Assembly (NCBI RefSeq): GCF_036607905.1
Contig: NZ_CP144555.1
Span: 1,364,001 to 1,428,000, forward strand
DNA length: 64,000 nt
Source of the DNA: Streptomyces sp. SCSIO 75703
Lineage (GTDB): Bacteria > Actinomycetota > Actinomycetes > Streptomycetales > Streptomycetaceae
Direction of reading: 5' to 3'
Shown: piece after piece, positions 62,104 through 64,000 of the stretch
Layout: the number at the start of each line of letters is the position of its first letter
How positions within the stretch are numbered: position 1 is the first letter of the stretch
Position numbers and translations under genes: made by a program
The notes under the pieces: model-generated
What the model was told of the DNA's origin: nothing
The model's input: the letters and a program-made list of their open reading frames with translations, nothing else
Database searches by the model: none

Positions 62104-62133
62104 AACCCCTCCCGGTGGTGTGAGGAGCGTGTC

Positions 62134-62460
62134 GTGACCTATGTGATCGCTCAGCCGTGCGTCGACGTGAAGGACCGGGCGTGCGTCGAGGAGTGCCCGG
62201 TCGACTGCATCTACGAGGGACGGCGCTCGCTGTACATCCACCCCGACGAGTGCGTCGACTGCGGCGCCTGCGAACCGGTCTGCCCCGTGGAGGCGATCTT
62301 CTACGAGGACGACGTACCGTCACCGTGGGCCGAGTACACGCGGGCGAACGCCGAGTTCTTCGACCGCGTCGGCTCGCCGGGCGGGGCCGCCAAGCTCGGG
62401 CTCGTCGAGCACGACCACCCGCTCGTCGCCGCAGTGCCCCCGAACGCCCAGGAAGGCTGA
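62134..62460 (+). CDS. fdxA: Seven-iron ferredoxin (3Fe-4S/4Fe-4S)
   Basis: 108 residues from GTG 62134, with GAGGAGC upstream. The cluster ligands are in the order typical for FdxA: CVDVKDRACVEECPVDC, then CVDCGACEPVCPVEA. The C-terminal half (ANAEFFDRVG) is the extra helix of mycobacterial/streptomycete FdxA. It carries electrons in respiration, biosynthesis or P450 systems. The next gene, a cysteine-containing regulator, begins five bases later. Confidence 0.95.
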   Translation: MTYVIAQPCVDVKDRACVEECPVDCIYEGRRSLYIHPDECVDCGACEPVCPVEAIFYEDDVPSPWAEYTRANAEFFDRVGSPGGAAKLGLVEHDHPLVAAVPPNAQEG

Positions 62461-62465
62461 CCGCC

Positions 62466-63140
62466 GTGTCCCCCACCGAGGAGCGGGAACCGCTCTCCCC
62501 CCGCCGCCGCGCCGTCCTCGACGCACTGCGCGAGTCCCCCGCCCCGCAGGGCGTGACCGAGGTCGCCGAGCGGCTCGGGGTGCACCCCAACACCGTGCGC
62601 TTCCACCTCGACGCGCTGGTGTCCCGGGGCCGGGTCGAGCGGACCGCGGAACGGCCCTCGGGCCCCGGCCGCCCGCGCACCGTCTACGCCGCCCGCCGGG
62701 GCATGGACCGGGGTGGGGCGCGCCGCTACCAGTTGCTGGCGCGGATGCTGCTCGGCCGGCTGGCGGCCGAGGGGCCGGGCGCCGGGGCGGCGGCCGTCGA
62801 GGCGGGCCGTGACTGGGGCCGGTACCTCGTCGAGCAGTTCCCGCCCTCCCGGCCGCCGACGGCCGGTGAGGCGGCCGGACGGCTGACGGCCATGCTCGAC
62901 GACCTGGGCTTCGCGCCGCGGCTCGGCGAGGAGGACGGGCGGCCGGACCGGGTCTGGCTGCGGCACTGTCCGTTCCTCGAACTCGCCGAGGAGCACGGCG
63001 AGATCGTCTGCCCACTGCACCTGGGGCTGATGCAGGGCGCCCTGGCCGAGCTGGACGCCCCGCTGGCCGCCACCCGTCTGGAGCCCTTCGCCGAACCCGA
63101 CGCCTGCCTGGCCCACCTGGCGGTCACCGCGGCGCCCTGA
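62466..63140 (+). CDS. Winged-helix regulator with conserved cysteines (SufR/COG2345-like)
   Basis: 224 residues from GTG 62466. An N-terminal HTH: SPRRRAVLDALRESP and VTEVAERLGVHPNTVRFHLDAL, followed by a wing (GPGRPRTVYAAR). The C-terminal part holds three cysteines in LRHCPFLEL, EIVCPLHLG and PDACLAHLA, as in Fe-S regulators like SufR, with a histidine nearby that could be a fourth ligand. It may sense iron-sulfur or redox status and control fdxA and the DUF2249 gene next door. DNA target is likely the AT-rich divergent promoter. Confidence 0.82.
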   Translation: MSPTEEREPLSPRRRAVLDALRESPAPQGVTEVAERLGVHPNTVRFHLDALVSRGRVERTAERPSGPGRPRTVYAARRGMDRGGARRYQLLARMLLGRLAAEGPGAGAAAVEAGRDWGRYLVEQFPPSRPPTAGEAAGRLTAMLDDLGFAPRLGEEDGRPDRVWLRHCPFLELAEEHGEIVCPLHLGLMQGALAELDAPLAATRLEPFAEPDACLAHLAVTAAP

Positions 63141-63269
63141 GTCCCGGCCGCCGGACCCGTCCAGCCCGTCACCCGTCCCACCCGTCACCCGTCCGGTCCC
63201 GCCCGTTCGGGCCCGCCCGTTTCGGACCCCATCCGCCGGCACACCCGCCGGCCTTCCCGAGGAGACCCC

Positions 63270-63638
63270 GTGCACGTCGCCGACACCGCCACCGCCACCC
63301 GCCACCGCGCCCCGCTCACGGGCGGCCCGACCGCCACGCCGCTCACCGCCGGGACCACGTCGGACCGCGTCGCCGTCGTCCACCTCGAACTCCCGGCGGG
63401 CGGCGGCCTGCCCGAACACGACCACGGCGCCTCGGAGATCGTCCTGATCCCGCTCTCCGGCACGGCCCTGCTGCGGCACGCCGGGGACGAACACCGCCTG
63501 TCCCCCGGCACGAGCGCGCACATCGCCACCGGGGAGCGGGTCGCCCTCGTGAACCCGGGCGACGGCCCCGTCTCGCTGATGGTGGTGGCCTCGCCGCCCG
63601 AGTTCGCGGCGCACATCGCCTCCTGGCCCCTCGCCTGA
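63270..63638 (+). CDS. Small cupin-domain protein
   Basis: 122 residues from GTG 63270 with GAGGAGAC upstream. LELPAGGGLPEHDHGASEIVLIPLSG is the first cupin motif (two histidines and a glutamate), and LSPGTSAHIATGERVALVNPGDGP is the second, which lacks the usual histidine. One metal could bind with three ligands. It could be a dioxygenase-like or a small-molecule binding protein. It follows the Fe-S-type regulator by 130 bases on the same strand. Confidence 0.82.
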   Translation: MHVADTATATRHRAPLTGGPTATPLTAGTTSDRVAVVHLELPAGGGLPEHDHGASEIVLIPLSGTALLRHAGDEHRLSPGTSAHIATGERVALVNPGDGPVSLMVVASPPEFAAHIASWPLA

Positions 63639-63687
63639 CCGGCGCCCCCGCCCCGGCCACCCCCCTGCGGAGAGACGAGATCCAGCG

Positions 63688-64000
63688 ATGCACGCGACGT
63701 CGGCGGCCACTGCGGGCGCCCTCACCTTCCTCTGGCTGGGCATGGTGCTGGCGATCTCCTTCCTGGAGGCGCCCCTGAAGTTCCGTGCCCCGGGCGTGAC
63801 GATCCCCCTCGGGCTCGGCATCGGGCGGCTGGTCTTCCGCGCCCTCAACCTCGCGGAGGCCGCGCTCGCCGCCGGCGTCGTCGTCGCGGTCGCCACGGGC
63901 GGCCCGTCCGCGGCCGTCGTCGCGCTCACCGCCGTCGCGGCGGTGGTCCTCACCGTGCAACTGGGCCTCGTACGGCCCCGGCTCAACCGCCGTTCGGACG
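63688..64000 (+). CDS. Membrane protein, cut by the end of the window
   Basis: 104 N-terminal residues are visible from ATG 63688, preceded by GGAGAGACGAG. Three membrane helices follow: AGALTFLWLGMVLAISFLE, the segment LVFRALNLAEAALAAGVVV and VVALTAVAAVVLTVQL. A polar loop with PLKFRAPGVTIPLGLGIGRL separates the first two. No family I can name with certainty. It is the last gene seen on the plus strand after the cupin gene. Confidence 0.75.
   Translation, partial: MHATSAATAGALTFLWLGMVLAISFLEAPLKFRAPGVTIPLGLGIGRLVFRALNLAEAALAAGVVVAVATGGPSAAVVALTAVAAVVLTVQLGLVRPRLNRRSD

Overview
The window is high-GC actinobacterial DNA and is almost certainly a Streptomyces chromosome segment. GTG and TTG starts are common, 4-base stop/start overlaps (ATGA, GTGA) are frequent, and several families are typical of Streptomyces: SpoIIAB-like ATPases, DUF574-type methyltransferases, DUF6099, DUF6299, DUF2690 with an XRE domain, DUF7144 and F420-type LLM oxidoreductases. 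Both ends are open: a membrane protein is cut at base 1 and another at base 64000. I saw no rRNA, tRNA, CRISPR array or intact mobile element.

Bases 1-14 kb are an envelope-oriented region. It holds a GT2-GtrA fusion followed by a multi-spanning DUF6056-like protein (a possible compact Gtr-type glycosylation module), a fasciclin protein, a MerR/oxidoreductase/SnoaL operon, a DMT-like permease, a PIG-L deacetylase with a lectin-like tail, and a DedA-PAP2 operon. The DedA-PAP2 operon diverges from a lysyl-phosphatidylglycerol synthase-like gene across a striking tandem dyad, and a rhomboid-like protein follows. An ArsR/VOC pair with a perfect operator closes the region. Bases 14-21 kb hold secreted proteins, a membrane XRE regulator with a TTA codon, a methyltransferase, a GntR regulator and an NhaA-thioredoxin fusion.

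Bases 21.7-32.5 kb look like an accessory catabolic island: SDR, aldehyde dehydrogenase, metallo-hydrolase, two DUF202 proteins, an IclR regulator, a phthalate-dioxygenase-type reductase, a CYP199-like P450, an MFS importer, the tail of a broken succinate-semialdehyde dehydrogenase and a beta-hydroxyacid dehydrogenase. Two copies of one palindrome lie in its two divergent promoters, which suggests one regulon for an aromatic acid or aryl ether. Bases 33.6-40.3 kb hold a second catabolic set (two SDRs, an MFS carrier, a cytoplasmic PgdA/cyclic-imide-hydrolase-like enzyme and an asparaginase) behind two LacI-type operators and a LacI gene.

Bases 41-49 kb contain a PaaX regulator, a complete arginine deiminase route (arcA, arcB, APC permease), a GNAT protein, a frameshifted XRE regulator and two SpoIIAB-like ATPases. 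Bases 49.2-53.4 kb encode the Pnkp-Hen1 RNA repair pair. The rest is an LLM oxidoreductase, DUF6099, an AAA ATPase coupled to a MazG-like enzyme, a SepF paralogue, a ClC-type channel coupled to a K+ channel behind a short proline-rich leader ORF, and a DUF2249/ferredoxin/Cys-containing regulator/cupin group. Boundaries and functions come from reading the sequence and from knowledge of the families; no database search was run.
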